A stretch of DNA of 28,461 nt from Gracilaria domingensis (GCA_022539475.1 VCMS01000454.1:1-28461); one strand, 5' to 3'. Shown: positions 1 through 8,581, numbered from the stretch's first letter. Notes: generated by a model from the sequence alone, not told the origin. Translations and numbers: made by a program.

Positions 1-1421
1 GGCCGAGAAATGCGAGTTTGACGTCTTTCCGTCTCATTATTGGACAGTTCATGCGCTGGGCCATTTCTCTGGTGCCATGGATCGAAGGGATGGGTGGAAA
101 CCTATGGCGCTTTACCAATTGATGGCCAATGAGTCGCTTGTGCGCATCTTTGTCAACTACTTTATCAAAACCGCCTCATTCTCGACTGTCGCAGGAAAGT
201 GCAATGCTCTACGAACATTGTGCAAGTACGCAACACTGAAAATGATGGAGGGTGAAGATAAAAATAAGGTGCGACGAGTGGAGATGATGTTGAACAACAC
301 ATTCAATGCTGCGAAGAGCAGGGCACGCGAGCAGTATCGGGCCAACAAAGCGCTGACGATCGAATTTTGAATCAGACAATCGTCACTAAGAAGCATCTCG
401 ACTTGGAATTCGAACTGCCCGTGCTAAGCTTGGCGACATCATTGACGAATTCAATGTGACAGTCGGACGAGAGAGTAAGAAGGTTGCCGTGGAGGAGTAA
501 CCAGTACGAAGGGTCTACTCGAGAAGTGGTGTCTCAACTTTCTGGGGTTGATTGCGCTTACGGGAGGGGGTCAAAGGCCGCAAGCGTATGCAAGACTCCA
601 GTGCCCAAAGAGGAGTGTTGAAATCTTGTTGGTCGATTGAATGGGGAAGGCAAGGGGGGTTTTGAGATGAGACATTCCGAGAGAAAACTGCGAGGGCTTT
701 AGACGTTCCGAACGTGAATTTTCCGAGATTTGTTCTGCCCTATGTTGCATTTCATGTGGAAGTTGTTCGGCCAATTGTTCTCAGGAGCCGGAAAATGCCG
801 TTACGAAGGAGTTCAAGCGCCACAGACCATTGCTACTTCATTCTCGAACCGGACTCTATATGACCACCTCGCACATCAGTCGTCGATTAAGACGTTCATG
901 TTTGGCGTGGACCGTTCCTTGACTTCCGTAACAGCTATGACTCTGCGTACTAGCTTCGCTACCGTCATGCTACATGACTATCGTAACGGGAAATTTGAGA
1001 AGAATGGCAAGAACATGGACGAGGATAAGTTCCTTAACCTTATGGCAAACAGATGAATACATCCGTGGAACAGTTGCGCACGACGTATATGTCTTGTTAC
1101 AGCGAAGACTTCCAGGAAATCACGGCCCTGCTCACCAAACATTTCTGTAGCATCCTAGGAGAGGAAACAGATGGAGAAGAGGATATTGAAGAGCGTTTTA
1201 TGAACGACAGCTGCCCAGGAAGTCCCTTAGGTAGCGACGGGAATAGCAGCGATGTCGAAGATGACTCCGGGGTAGATGAGGGTTACTTTGGCTTAGCCAT
1301 ATTAGAGAAAGAGGAGGAAGAAGAAGAAATGGGGAGGGAGGGGAACAAAGGTGATGGATGCGAAAACGAGGATGAAATTGAGCCAATTCGACGCGGCCGT
1401 CGCCGTCGCAGCCGAAATTAG
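1..1421 (+). pseudogene. Decayed Crypton-like tyrosine recombinase, 5' end outside window
   Basis: Coding-like sequence enters from the left edge (open in frame 2 from base 2 to the stop at 368-370) and continues through several frames to 1421. The 77-370 stretch has helical, basic sequence such as FSTVAGKCNALRTLCKYA, which resembles a recombinase core-binding domain. Around 536-600 another frame reads LIALTGGGQRPQAY, matching the first catalytic-Arg box (Arg codon 575-577). Frame 730-1056 reads TAMTLRTSFATVML, matching the LR box (Arg codon 946-948), though the usual His three residues before it is Met. Frame 1053-1421 reads MNTSVEQLRTTY, with a candidate nucleophile Tyr at 1086-1088. The boxes occur in the right order but in different frames, and a stop-start ATGA overlap lies at 1053-1056. 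The tail is acidic and ends in an Arg-rich stretch (RRGRRRRSRN). A multi-indel relic is more likely than an intron-containing gene because the frame changes are too close together to hold introns. Confidence 0.62.
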
Positions 1422-2416
1422 CTCGCTCTCATTTTGTACGGACTGTTGTAGAAAGATTTCAGTGAAATCATTTCAGTAAATTGAGGAATTCAGTGCGAAG
1501 GATAGTAGCATGGTAACGAAATCTCGTTTTCTGTCGGTTGGATGGGTGGTGTGTCTATTTGGATATCTAAATGAACGTTGTGAGTCCGCTACGCTGCGCA
1601 ATTGAACTGTTCGAACTCCACGATGCGAACGACATGCTTTGCTAAATGACGGTAGATGGTCATCGTTTGCTGATAGATAGGATCTTTTCCAGAAGGAACT
1701 CTGGGAGATGGCGTATGCCCAATATCACGACGTCTTCCTCGCGAGGTGCAGCTTCGAGGGTCAAGAGCAGTAGGATTGGCAAAAAGGGCGAGGCCCTGGG
1801 CAGAGTGGAGCAGTCGACGAGACAGGATGCGCGCTGGAGCGGAGAAATCCGCAGTGACAAAATAGAAGAAACCGTTTCAATTCAGCGCGGTAACTGGCGA
1901 CGGAAGTCGTGCGGTTTGTGGGCCCACCAGTAAAAATGTGGTGAAGAGACAGGGAAAGCGGCAAAGTTCGAGCCTCGCCCAGCCTTCTCCCAAAATGATC
2001 ATTTCCAAGCATTTCGATGACTGAATGGAGTGTAGCAAGCCGTTTCCCTCGCGATGATAGCATAGGTGGAATAGTACGACTAGGGAACATTGAAGGTGTG
2101 CGCGTTGATGCGCGCATGGTGACGTTCTTGGGCTATTTCCTAATTTCGTCGGTTCGGAGGACAGAGAGGCTGCCTTCTCTTTAGCGGTCGAACGGGTCTT
2201 ATTCCAAAACAACGGTCAGGAAGGTAAATAGAAAGCAGGCCTTTCCTTTTACACATAGCCAAATGTTTGCGTAGTGGCATTAGAGTTCATCCGGTATCGA
2301 GAACGTGATCTGTACACAGTCGAACATTTACAGTTCAGTTTAGAAGTACACCTGATTACACTTCAACTCTATCGTTGGTGCCGAAAGAAATAAAAGTACC
2401 GGAACAGGGCTTCAGT
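1422..2416. other. No supported gene
   Basis: About 1 kb separates the recombinase relic from the minus-strand module. Both strands contain short open frames of around 100 codons (for example 1646-1933 plus and 1761-2212 minus), but they overlap one another, have no recognisable motif, and are best read as chance frames. An AATAAA occurs on the plus strand near 2390 without an obvious gene to serve. Confidence 0.5.
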
Positions 2417-3418
2417 TTACGAATGAATCCTTGCCTTCATTTTTCTGATGATATTCTGCATCCTGCCTAAACATTGTTCCCATTCGTCCTTAATACTAGT
2501 ATCCTTTTCACTCTGTGCGAGGGAAACCCCTTCTTCCACCAATGCCACAGCCGCTGAAGTCGGACGGCTTGCTGGGGATACTGAAGCAGCGATCTGTTCA
2601 TTCGATAGCTCCACCATGGATATGGGCGGCTGAGGACGGGCTTGAGTTTTCACAGGCTGCGAGGTTGGGAAGGCAGCTGGTTCTATGATGGATCTAAACT
2701 TTGAGATCACCAGCGGAGTCATCTTCTCCATTGCATTTTCAATACCGGCATTAGGAGGGAGGCTTTTCATTGCATCCGTGATTGAGGAATGGTTCAGAAC
2801 AGAAGAGGTAAGGGCGTGCACATCAATGGGTGGTGAAGTGGAATCATTCATACCAACAAGTCCATGAAGCACACCTACCAGTGCATTCCGTAGCAATGTT
2901 CGTTGTTCGGATATCCCCGGTGAGGAGTATACCGGCCTTTGAGCCGCACTTGGCGTACTCTCGACATCCTTCAAGCTTGGCGTACGACCTTTGGGGTCTT
3001 GAAGTGGTTGGGCAGGTTGACTAGTGGTAACTTGGGATGGTTGTGCAGTTGAGGCTGTAGCAGGTGCTTGGTCTTGCGGTTTCACTCGGGAAGATCCTTC
3101 TCCGCTAGGATGGCCCACCTTTTGCCGCTTGGTGGGATTTTGCATAAAGTCTGTATCATCCGTATCGTCGGAATCATTCTTCGCAATCGAAGAGGCCGGC
3201 GGAGTTTGGCCATTACGCGTCATTGGTCGGTTGGGATCAGTAGAATTATTCGAGGAATCTTGCTTATCTTTTGCAGGTGCTCCAGCCTTGCCTTCCGTGG
3301 AGGCTTGGCTTTTTGTGCGACGTGGTGGGACCTGTGACGCGCACGGATTGGTATACTTCTTGTTCCAGAATAGAGGCGGAGATTGAACGTATTTTTTCAC
3401 GGTTTGATTGGTAAGCGT
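2417..3418 (-). CDS. Ser/Pro/Thr-rich in-frame extension behind the Ulp1 frame
   Basis: This open frame of more than 325 codons is in the same phase as the Ulp1 protease frame and is separated from it only by two adjacent stops (TAG 3424-3422, TGA 3421-3419). It has no early ATG; the first in-frame ATG is at 3223 (minus), about 60 codons in, and a GTG lies at 3400. The protein is low in complexity: rich in Ser, Pro, Thr, Gln and Ala in the first half, with an acidic DDTDDTD patch followed by basic KRQKVG. The second half is more ordered, and the C-terminus (EWEQCLGRMQNIIRKMKARI) could form an amphipathic helix. It could be reached by stop readthrough, by splicing (a TTTCTAG acceptor-like site overlaps the stop), or as a separate protein from 3223; or it could be the decayed end of a polyprotein. 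No family is recognised. Confidence 0.45.
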   Translation of the reverse strand, partial: TLTNQTVKKYVQSPPLFWNKKYTNPCASQVPPRRTKSQASTEGKAGAPAKDKQDSSNNSTDPNRPMTRNGQTPPASSIAKNDSDDTDDTDFMQNPTKRQKVGHPSGEGSSRVKPQDQAPATASTAQPSQVTTSQPAQPLQDPKGRTPSLKDVESTPSAAQRPVYSSPGISEQRTLLRNALVGVLHGLVGMNDSTSPPIDVHALTSSVLNHSSITDAMKSLPPNAGIENAMEKMTPLVISKFRSIIEPAAFPTSQPVKTQARPQPPISMVELSNEQIAASVSPASRPTSAAVALVEEGVSLAQSEKDTSIKDEWEQCLGRMQNIIRKMKARIHS

Positions 3419-3421
3419 TCA

Positions 3422-4939
3422 CTAGAAACTGAAGACGGGACAGAACTTCACGCTTGTAGTCGCGAAGCGGATACAATCCATATACCTCCTAACATATTGC
3501 GAAATTGCCTGAGGATCACCCTCCATAAACAAGTTATACCTTTTCGATATGATAGCCACATGGTAAGTCACACAGAACCCACATTCGAGGCCGCTTTGGA
3601 GTCTTTCCTTCAGGCTATGAAGCGAAACATTGGCTCGTAATTCCCGCAAGGATACCTTCCGCTTTCCTGGGTACGCAGCGACAAGGTAATGAAAAAGGTT
3701 GTCCTCAAGACCATGGTGTGGTGATGGATTCTTCAAGCTATCAAACCAGAATATACAAGCATTGGAGGCCTCAGAAGGCACGATGTTATCTTCGCCCTTG
3801 CGCGTAGAGTGCTCAAAGGTATCCAGCAGCCTAGGAAAGTTAACCAAAACTGCCACAGTCCAGTGAAATGATCCAACAATAGGTAAGACCGTGAGATCCG
3901 CCTGCCAGGCTCGATGATGAGCCAAATAGGTTTTGCCGCTCATGGATTTCACTTTTCGACGGAGGGAGAGCAAGGGCTCAGTGCCTTCTTTCAATTTTGT
4001 TTCGAACCATCCCGTCAACAAGAGAGACTCCAGCACATACATGACCTTCACTGAGTTTGGGTTCCACTGGTTAAGGTACATCAAAGTGAACAGTACGGAG
4101 ATATCGGTGGGCACCGAAAACGCGGTGATGGCATCATAGTCTTTCTTAGGTAACGTAAACTTTTCATCATGCACTCCGCCTTCGACCAAAAGAACATCAT
4201 TGTCCGATCTGTCTTTCTCCTCCTGTTTAATACCTCTTTCTATCATTCCAATCAAATCAAAGGAATCTGAGTCACCGCCATTGGTGACATGGGCTTCCGC
4301 TCGCTTTCGAACAGCTCGAATGATCTTCTGCTTACGCTTGATGTCAACCAGCTCGTTTACCTCCTGGACTGGTTTTTTGTCAATCTCTTTCTCCTCACTG
4401 TCAAGTTTAGCTTGCAGCATATCCAGCAGGGACATGGAGCCAGGCTCTGTCCAGTTCAAGTAGTTCTCCCAACCTTGTGGCGGAGTTTTGAGTTCTGAGC
4501 TACCTTGCTGTCCGGTACTTCTTCGCTTGCGTCCCCTGCTTCGTCCATCAACTTCACTCCCTGTGCCATCGTTGAATCTATAGTCGCAATCCAAACCGGA
4601 ACTACGACGTGAAATCCACAGATCCACTCTAGCCTTAATCTTCTCTACGGGCCATGTTTTCACGACATTGAGCGTACGGCGAGGAAAAGAAGCAAGGCCG
4701 GCAGATTCTAGCTCACACAGATACGGTACCACCCCGGCTTTCAGCATTCTTTGCGCTCCTGAAATATAGCCCTGTCTCGTAGATTTGTTGGGTGGGGACA
4801 TGAAGTCAATGGCATATTTACTGCTTTCAGCTGTATCCTCTTTTAGCTCATCGTAAGCCGCCATCAGTTTCGTCTGGGTCATCGCCGGGTTTCGCCTAGG
4901 TTTCTTCCCTGACTCTAAGAGCCCTGCTGTTCTCTCCAT
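3422..4939 (-). CDS. Ulp1/SENP-type (C48) cysteine protease, mobile-element type
   Basis: A 505-aa frame with an ATG at 4939. The C-terminal third carries the Ulp1 layout in order: FHWTVAVLV (His359), IFWFDSL (Asp400), then LQSGLECGFCVTYH (Gln448, Cys453), matching the His-Asp-Gln-Cys set of SUMO/NEDD8-type proteases. The spacing between Gln and Cys is slightly short for classical SENPs. The N-terminal part is basic and includes KSTRQGYISGAQRM (about 52-65), which could be the helix-turn-helix that usually follows a ParB domain, then RSRGRKRR (about 133-140) as a possible nuclear signal and a charged, helix-prone stretch around 170-215. Its start overlaps the 3' end of the ParB-like frame by 25 bases, and it is followed in phase by the extension at 2417-3418. 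Ulp1 domains are known cargo of several eukaryotic DNA transposon groups (for example some MULEs and KDZ elements). A mobile-element origin is therefore likelier than a housekeeping SENP. Substrate unknown. Confidence 0.72.
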   Translation of the reverse strand: MERTAGLLESGKKPRRNPAMTQTKLMAAYDELKEDTAESSKYAIDFMSPPNKSTRQGYISGAQRMLKAGVVPYLCELESAGLASFPRRTLNVVKTWPVEKIKARVDLWISRRSSGLDCDYRFNDGTGSEVDGRSRGRKRRSTGQQGSSELKTPPQGWENYLNWTEPGSMSLLDMLQAKLDSEEKEIDKKPVQEVNELVDIKRKQKIIRAVRKRAEAHVTNGGDSDSFDLIGMIERGIKQEEKDRSDNDVLLVEGGVHDEKFTLPKKDYDAITAFSVPTDISVLFTLMYLNQWNPNSVKVMYVLESLLLTGWFETKLKEGTEPLLSLRRKVKSMSGKTYLAHHRAWQADLTVLPIVGSFHWTVAVLVNFPRLLDTFEHSTRKGEDNIVPSEASNACIFWFDSLKNPSPHHGLEDNLFHYLVAAYPGKRKVSLRELRANVSLHSLKERLQSGLECGFCVTYHVAIISKRYNLFMEGDPQAISQYVRRYMDCIRFATTSVKFCPVFSF

Positions 4940-5379
4940 ATCCAGTACTGTTCCAGACGTGCAAAAGAGAGCACCTGCTCCATGAGACTGAATGGTTCCG
5001 GTCTCGGTTCTGTCGCTTCGAGATGATGAGAAATTATGGCGTCGTGGGTGAGAACGGAAACGTCCCGACCAAACTCGGATAAGCCCGAAAGATCTAGAAC
5101 CTGATATGGCAAAATCATGATGTGCATTATGTGAGCAGCCACCAAAATGCGATGACCACCACCAACCACTATGAGAAACCCTTCGGGGAAATTGATATCC
5201 GACGTTACTACAAGGAGGGGCTGGTGTCGTCGGAACCTATGCGGTTCTCCAACCTCCATGCAAACTCTCTTGAAGTTTGCTTGACTAGAGTGGCGACCAA
5301 TGAACGGGCCGATAAAGAGGTCTGTGTGAGCGTAATAAACCTTGCTTATCCGCGCAATTTGAAATCTCTCCATGATCAT
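4915..5379 (-). CDS. ParB-like nuclease/DNA-binding domain frame upstream of Ulp1
   Basis: An open frame of about 154 aa from the first in-frame ATG (5379, minus; a second ATG is at 5373). The central part reads QPLLVVTSD, then FLIVVGGGHRILVAAH, which fits the ParB/sulfiredoxin fold: a conserved Pro-hydrophobic strand, then a G-x-H/R-R-hydrophobic-x-A-A helix start. In ParB proteins this fold binds CTP and positions a helix-turn-helix on DNA; related members are nucleases. This frame stops at 4917-4915, inside the start of the Ulp1 frame, whose N-terminus looks like a natural continuation. The two may therefore be one protein broken by a frameshift, two overlapping genes, or exons. The match is by eye and the region is short, so the domain call is moderate. 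Confidence 0.5.
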   Translation of the reverse strand: MIMERFQIARISKVYYAHTDLFIGPFIGRHSSQANFKRVCMEVGEPHRFRRHQPLLVVTSDINFPEGFLIVVGGGHRILVAAHIMHIMILPYQVLDLSGLSEFGRDVSVLTHDAIISHHLEATEPRPEPFSLMEQVLSFARLEQYWIWREQQGS

Positions 5380-5764
5380 CGAAGACAAGGTGGCTTTCGC
5401 CCCGTCGGATTGCCATTGCTGCTTATTGTGTCGATAATTCAGAAGGGTCCCGATTGTCGTCGCTGTAGTTCAATGAAGCCCCTCGTGTGACAACGATGTC
5501 GAATGTGTTCCAGAGGTCTACAAACAAACCGAACAGAAGAATGGCAGAGTCTCTCCTCAGACTTTCAGCATATGTGGTGTAGCTAAGCTGAAGGGGTACC
5601 GAATATGGGATTTGCAGATGAGAGTTGAGCACGCGAGATTTCACGAGAGCTGATGAACGTGAGAATTCACAGGCGAGGGATGAACTTGAACTTCTCGGGA
5701 GGTGAATCCATGCTAGAATGTCAACAGTGGCCGAATGCGCTTGGCTTCCGGACGGTGTCATATC

Positions 5765-5804
5765 GCAGGACGGCGTCCTGCAACTTTGTCGGACGCCGTC
5801 CTGC
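5765..5804. repeat. 14-bp inverted repeat whose arms are themselves palindromic
   Basis: The left arm GCAGGACGGCGTCC (5765-5778) and the right arm GGACGCCGTCCTGC (5791-5804) are exact reverse complements around a 12-base spacer. The left arm also sits in a 17-base odd palindrome (5765-5781, GCAGGACG-G-CGTCCTGC). It could be a hairpin, a transposon-end motif, or a pair of protein-binding sites. The same GCAGGAC...GTCCTGC theme returns in the 81-bp repeats at 8.6-8.97 kb. Confidence 0.75.
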
Positions 5805-5897
5805 TTCTCGGTTAATTTCGAAAATAAATTGAAAATAATTGTACTCCGTGTGGCGAGGGGAGATACTGCTGGCCTTCAGGGGCGCTGCGCGATGGCG

Positions 5898-5904
5898 TAT
5901 ATAA
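5898..5904 (+). promoter_or_regulatory. TATA-like sequence upstream of the 6.3 kb gene
   Basis: TATATAA in a non-coding spacer on the plus strand, about 375 bases before the first good ATG (6280) of the plus-strand frame. Position is compatible with a core promoter with a long leader, but a seven-base match in this sequence can occur by chance. Confidence 0.2.
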
Positions 5905-6279
5905 CAAGAAAACACTGCTTACAAGCGGACGCATCTCCACCACCCATTTGAACCGTGCAGGAGCCTCACGTGAGGGTCTGGAAGCAATTTACAGTTATGC
6001 AAGACCTTGAATTTGGGTCATGGGATAGTGTGCAACGTGGCGGCCGCTGCCAGGCAGGGCTTAAGCACGATGGTCTCCAATACCCGTCACCGAAGCGTTC
6101 GTTTCGCCCATAGTAGCTTGCCCTTAACACATGCCGTAAGTTCGGCGGTTTTCTTATTTCCTATCTGTATCCAATGCTTTGAACTCTGCCTCGTTCGCCG
6201 TCGTCCTGTTCTCTCACTGAGACCGAGCGTTTGCTACGCAGTTGTGCTGTATCATGTCTATCGAGAGCATCGTGAAGTA

Positions 6280-6690
6280 ATGGACACCTATCCGGGCGGG
6301 GTGAAGAAGCCGATACAGATCTTGCTTGACGCGAGGCTACTGACAGAGGAGGATTGCAGGGCAAAGGTATCTTCGATAGCGAAAGCATGGAAAGCCGCTC
6401 ATGAAGGGTTACTTATTGGTACTGGATTTGGAATGGCAGTTCACAGTTTAACTCCCAGCGATTACTCGCGTATCAACAGCTATCTAGCAACCAGCAAGAA
6501 TCTGGGTGATATTATCACCGGTTTGCACACGAAACATGCCCCTGAGAAGCTTGGGGAGAGGTACAGAGGATATGAAGGGAAGGCTGTTCTGGTTCGCTTT
6601 TCGAAGAGGAAGGAATATTGTGACTGTTGGAAGCATGGGTGCTTTCGCAACAATACATACTGTGTCGTATCTTGGAGAGAGGATTGCTGA
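6280..6690 (+). CDS. Unrecognised protein, first frame of a split gene
   Basis: About 136 codons from the ATG at 6280; the frame is open upstream to about 6007 without a convincing start. The protein begins MDTYPGGVKKPIQILLDARL and continues with a helical segment (LLTEEDCRAKVSSIAKAWKA) and a mixed, soluble-looking region; no membrane segment or family motif is visible. The end (from about 6610) becomes Cys-rich and atypical, which suggests the true coding path leaves this frame before the stop. The next frame (6627-7043) overlaps it, followed by 7019-7921. The three may be exons or a frameshifted single gene. Confidence 0.4.
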   Translation: MDTYPGGVKKPIQILLDARLLTEEDCRAKVSSIAKAWKAAHEGLLIGTGFGMAVHSLTPSDYSRINSYLATSKNLGDIITGLHTKHAPEKLGERYRGYEGKAVLVRFSKRKEYCDCWKHGCFRNNTYCVVSWREDC

Positions 6691-7043
6691 CGCATGCCGA
6701 GAGTGCCGAGGAGTATCGGCCTTCAAAAGAACTTGCGGTTGTCACTACCGTCTGCTGTCGATTTAAGATATGCATCAACGCGATGTGTGGAATGGAAGAT
6801 TATATTCGTATAGTTGAAGCAGGTGGCGCAGCTGTAAAGGTTGAAAAGACGCGAAGTGCCTTGGTTTCGACCGAAGAAGTTCTTGGGAAGCAGGGCGCTG
6901 AACCTTGGGAATGGGGATGGCGACGTAACCGCAGGCAGGCTTGCGAGAACACGGATGATGGGCTGTACGTTGTCTACACGGTTCTTGCTGGCCGAAAAGG
7001 GGGTTCTATCTGGAAAGCATGGACATTACCGGTATCTACATAA
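6627..7043 (+). CDS. Unrecognised protein, middle frame of a split gene
   Basis: A frame of 138 codons starting with an ATG at 6627 inside the previous frame. The stretch from about 6785 onwards (MEDYIRIVEAGGAAVKVEKT, then STEEVLGKQGAEPWEWGW) looks more protein-like than the beginning, so the real join may be near there. It ends at 7043, and the next frame has its ATG at 7019, an overlap of 25 bases. No domain recognised. It may be an exon or part of a frameshifted gene, not an independent protein. Confidence 0.3.
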   Translation: MEAWVLSQQYILCRILERGLLTHAESAEEYRPSKELAVVTTVCCRFKICINAMCGMEDYIRIVEAGGAAVKVEKTRSALVSTEEVLGKQGAEPWEWGWRRNRRQACENTDDGLYVVYTVLAGRKGGSIWKAWTLPVST

Positions 7044-7921
7044 CTGTAACGGAACGCACCGTGCGGGGATTTACTGGAACGAAACTGGGGCAGACCGGCA
7101 AGTATTACGAGTATGTCCCGCCAGTCCATCCACGAGAAGTGAACTCTACCCGTGTGTTCTGGATGCCGGTCGGGAGTTCAATTGTCTTGTCTGCATCTAG
7201 CGTTGTGCGCTTCGGAGGGCATTGGGAGAACGATGTGGAGATATTTGGGTACGTCGTACGAGCGAGGAGGCTCGAACGCGGAGCCAAAATGAAGTATGCT
7301 TCTGTAGATGATATGTCAGAGTATGCTCAACTTGACGAATACGGGAACCGAACAGAATTGATGAAGGGTTACGAGAATTCGATCGTAAAATGTGTTAAAT
7401 GGAACAAGTTTATGCAGCACAATCAACGTGATCGTCGCGTACTGGTGGGGACAATACCGAGTGTTATGGAGGTCGATCAGAATGGACGAGGAAGGAAGGA
7501 GATGATGAGGAACATGTACGACGCCCTTTGTGAACGAGAAACCATTGCAGATATCTACCGTAGCAATCCAGTGCTGCACATGATACGAAAGGAACCCGGA
7601 GAGGATTACGAGGATGATAGTGGAACGGAGACCCGACGAATGTGGTTGGGAGTGCAGGAAAAGGAGTGGATGGTGAGCGATATTCCATTTGCGCATATGG
7701 AACTGATGCTTGGGAAGAGGCTGTCTTTTCCATTAGACATTGCGGCGCTGCGTACTGGAATGTTAAAGGAACTGCGGGGAAAAGCGGAAGGTGAGAAGAG
7801 CAACAGTGGCAGTGAAAGTGGCTATGGATCGGAAAGCGAGCAGAGTGAAGAAAGTGATGATGGTGATGGTGACCGAATGAATGAGAAGGGTAGCGCGAGC
7901 AAGTCGGTGAGCCGGGAATAG
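7019..7921 (+). CDS. Unrecognised 300-aa protein with acidic serine-rich tail
   Basis: An open frame of 300 aa with ATG at 7019 and stop at 7921. The body is soluble and mixed alpha/beta in appearance, starting MDITGIYITVTERTVRGFTG with several aromatic-rich strands (YYEYVPPV, VFWMPVG). The last 45 or so residues are an acidic, Ser/Gly-rich tail (GSESGYGSESEQSEESDDGD), the type often phosphorylated by casein kinase 2 in nuclear proteins. A similar acidic tail ends the recombinase relic at 1421, but that is a compositional likeness only. It is the longest and most convincing part of the 6.3-7.9 kb gene. Given its neighbours, it could be mobile-element cargo. No family assigned. Confidence 0.55.
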   Translation: MDITGIYITVTERTVRGFTGTKLGQTGKYYEYVPPVHPREVNSTRVFWMPVGSSIVLSASSVVRFGGHWENDVEIFGYVVRARRLERGAKMKYASVDDMSEYAQLDEYGNRTELMKGYENSIVKCVKWNKFMQHNQRDRRVLVGTIPSVMEVDQNGRGRKEMMRNMYDALCERETIADIYRSNPVLHMIRKEPGEDYEDDSGTETRRMWLGVQEKEWMVSDIPFAHMELMLGKRLSFPLDIAALRTGMLKELRGKAEGEKSNSGSESGYGSESEQSEESDDGDGDRMNEKGSASKSVSRE

Positions 7922-8581
7922 ACGGTAATCACTTCCACTGAGAAAGAAGTGCAATTGTGGATGGAAAAGTGTTAAACCTTGTTGAATCTTTAATGCCAAG
8001 CATGTCCTTCTTTTAGCATGGGAGGGATAGAATACCGCCCTTCAGGAGTAATATAGTTACTCAGGAACATACTGAGAGGTAAACATTTGTGGAGAGGTAA
8101 ACATCTGTGCCAGGAATGGATACAGATCTTACCCTATACAGTTGGCTGGAAGAATGAGATACACTGTCCAGTATACTGAATTCTACTACTGATAATAGTG
8201 TTAGATACATCTGAAAACAATGGTTTTCCGGATTAGGAACTAGTGCTGAAGGGGCTGGCGGTTTCCAGGGCTCAACGTTAAGCTCTGAGATCATTGCAAT
8301 ACTGCGCATAACGGTAAGATGCAGCAGACGCAGTAATAGCACTATTTCAAAAATATATAGGTAAAAAACCTGTCCAGAGCAATTAATTGATCTCTTGGAT
8401 ACAAAATAATCGACAATTTCCAAGTGAACTGAAAGTATGAGAAGATTAAGTCAGGATGGGAAGAGGAACGAACTCCAAACCAACAAACCGTTTCCCTTTC
8501 TGCTAAGAAATTGAGACAGCTATCCTGGAATAACAGTCCGGCATGTTCATAGACTACAATGACAGAAACAAAAAATTCTGA
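7922..8581. other. No supported gene; contains an 18-bp tandem duplication
   Basis: No frame here has recognisable protein character; the 120-codon minus frame at 8061-8423 has no motif and looks like chance. A perfect-phase duplication of GAGAGGTAAACATYTGTG lies at 8074-8091 and 8092-8109, with one base different. Confidence 0.5.
8074..8109. repeat. 18-bp direct tandem duplication
   Basis: Two adjacent copies of GAGAGGTAAACATYTGTG (8074-8091, 8092-8109) differ only by T/C. It is simple and probably produced by replication slippage. Confidence 0.8.

Larger units (their letters stand above)
5380..6279. other. Spacer between divergent modules; one unsupported ORF, an inverted repeat and a TATA-like site
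   Basis: This stretch separates the minus-strand ParB/Ulp1 module from the plus-strand gene starting near 6280. A 112-codon minus frame (5761 to 5423) has an ATG and the same phase as the Ulp1 frame but no recognisable motif; it could be an upstream exon or chance. A strong inverted repeat at 5765-5804 and a TATA-like sequence at 5898-5904 are listed separately. Confidence 0.45.

Noticed and set aside
2448..3386. Several plus-strand frames over the minus-strand Ser/Pro-rich extension
   Set aside because: They are antisense shadows of the longer frame and carry no motif.
5423..5761. A 112-codon minus frame with an ATG upstream of the ParB-like frame
   Set aside because: No motif and no clear link to the next frame. 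It is kept as a possible upstream exon, not as a gene.
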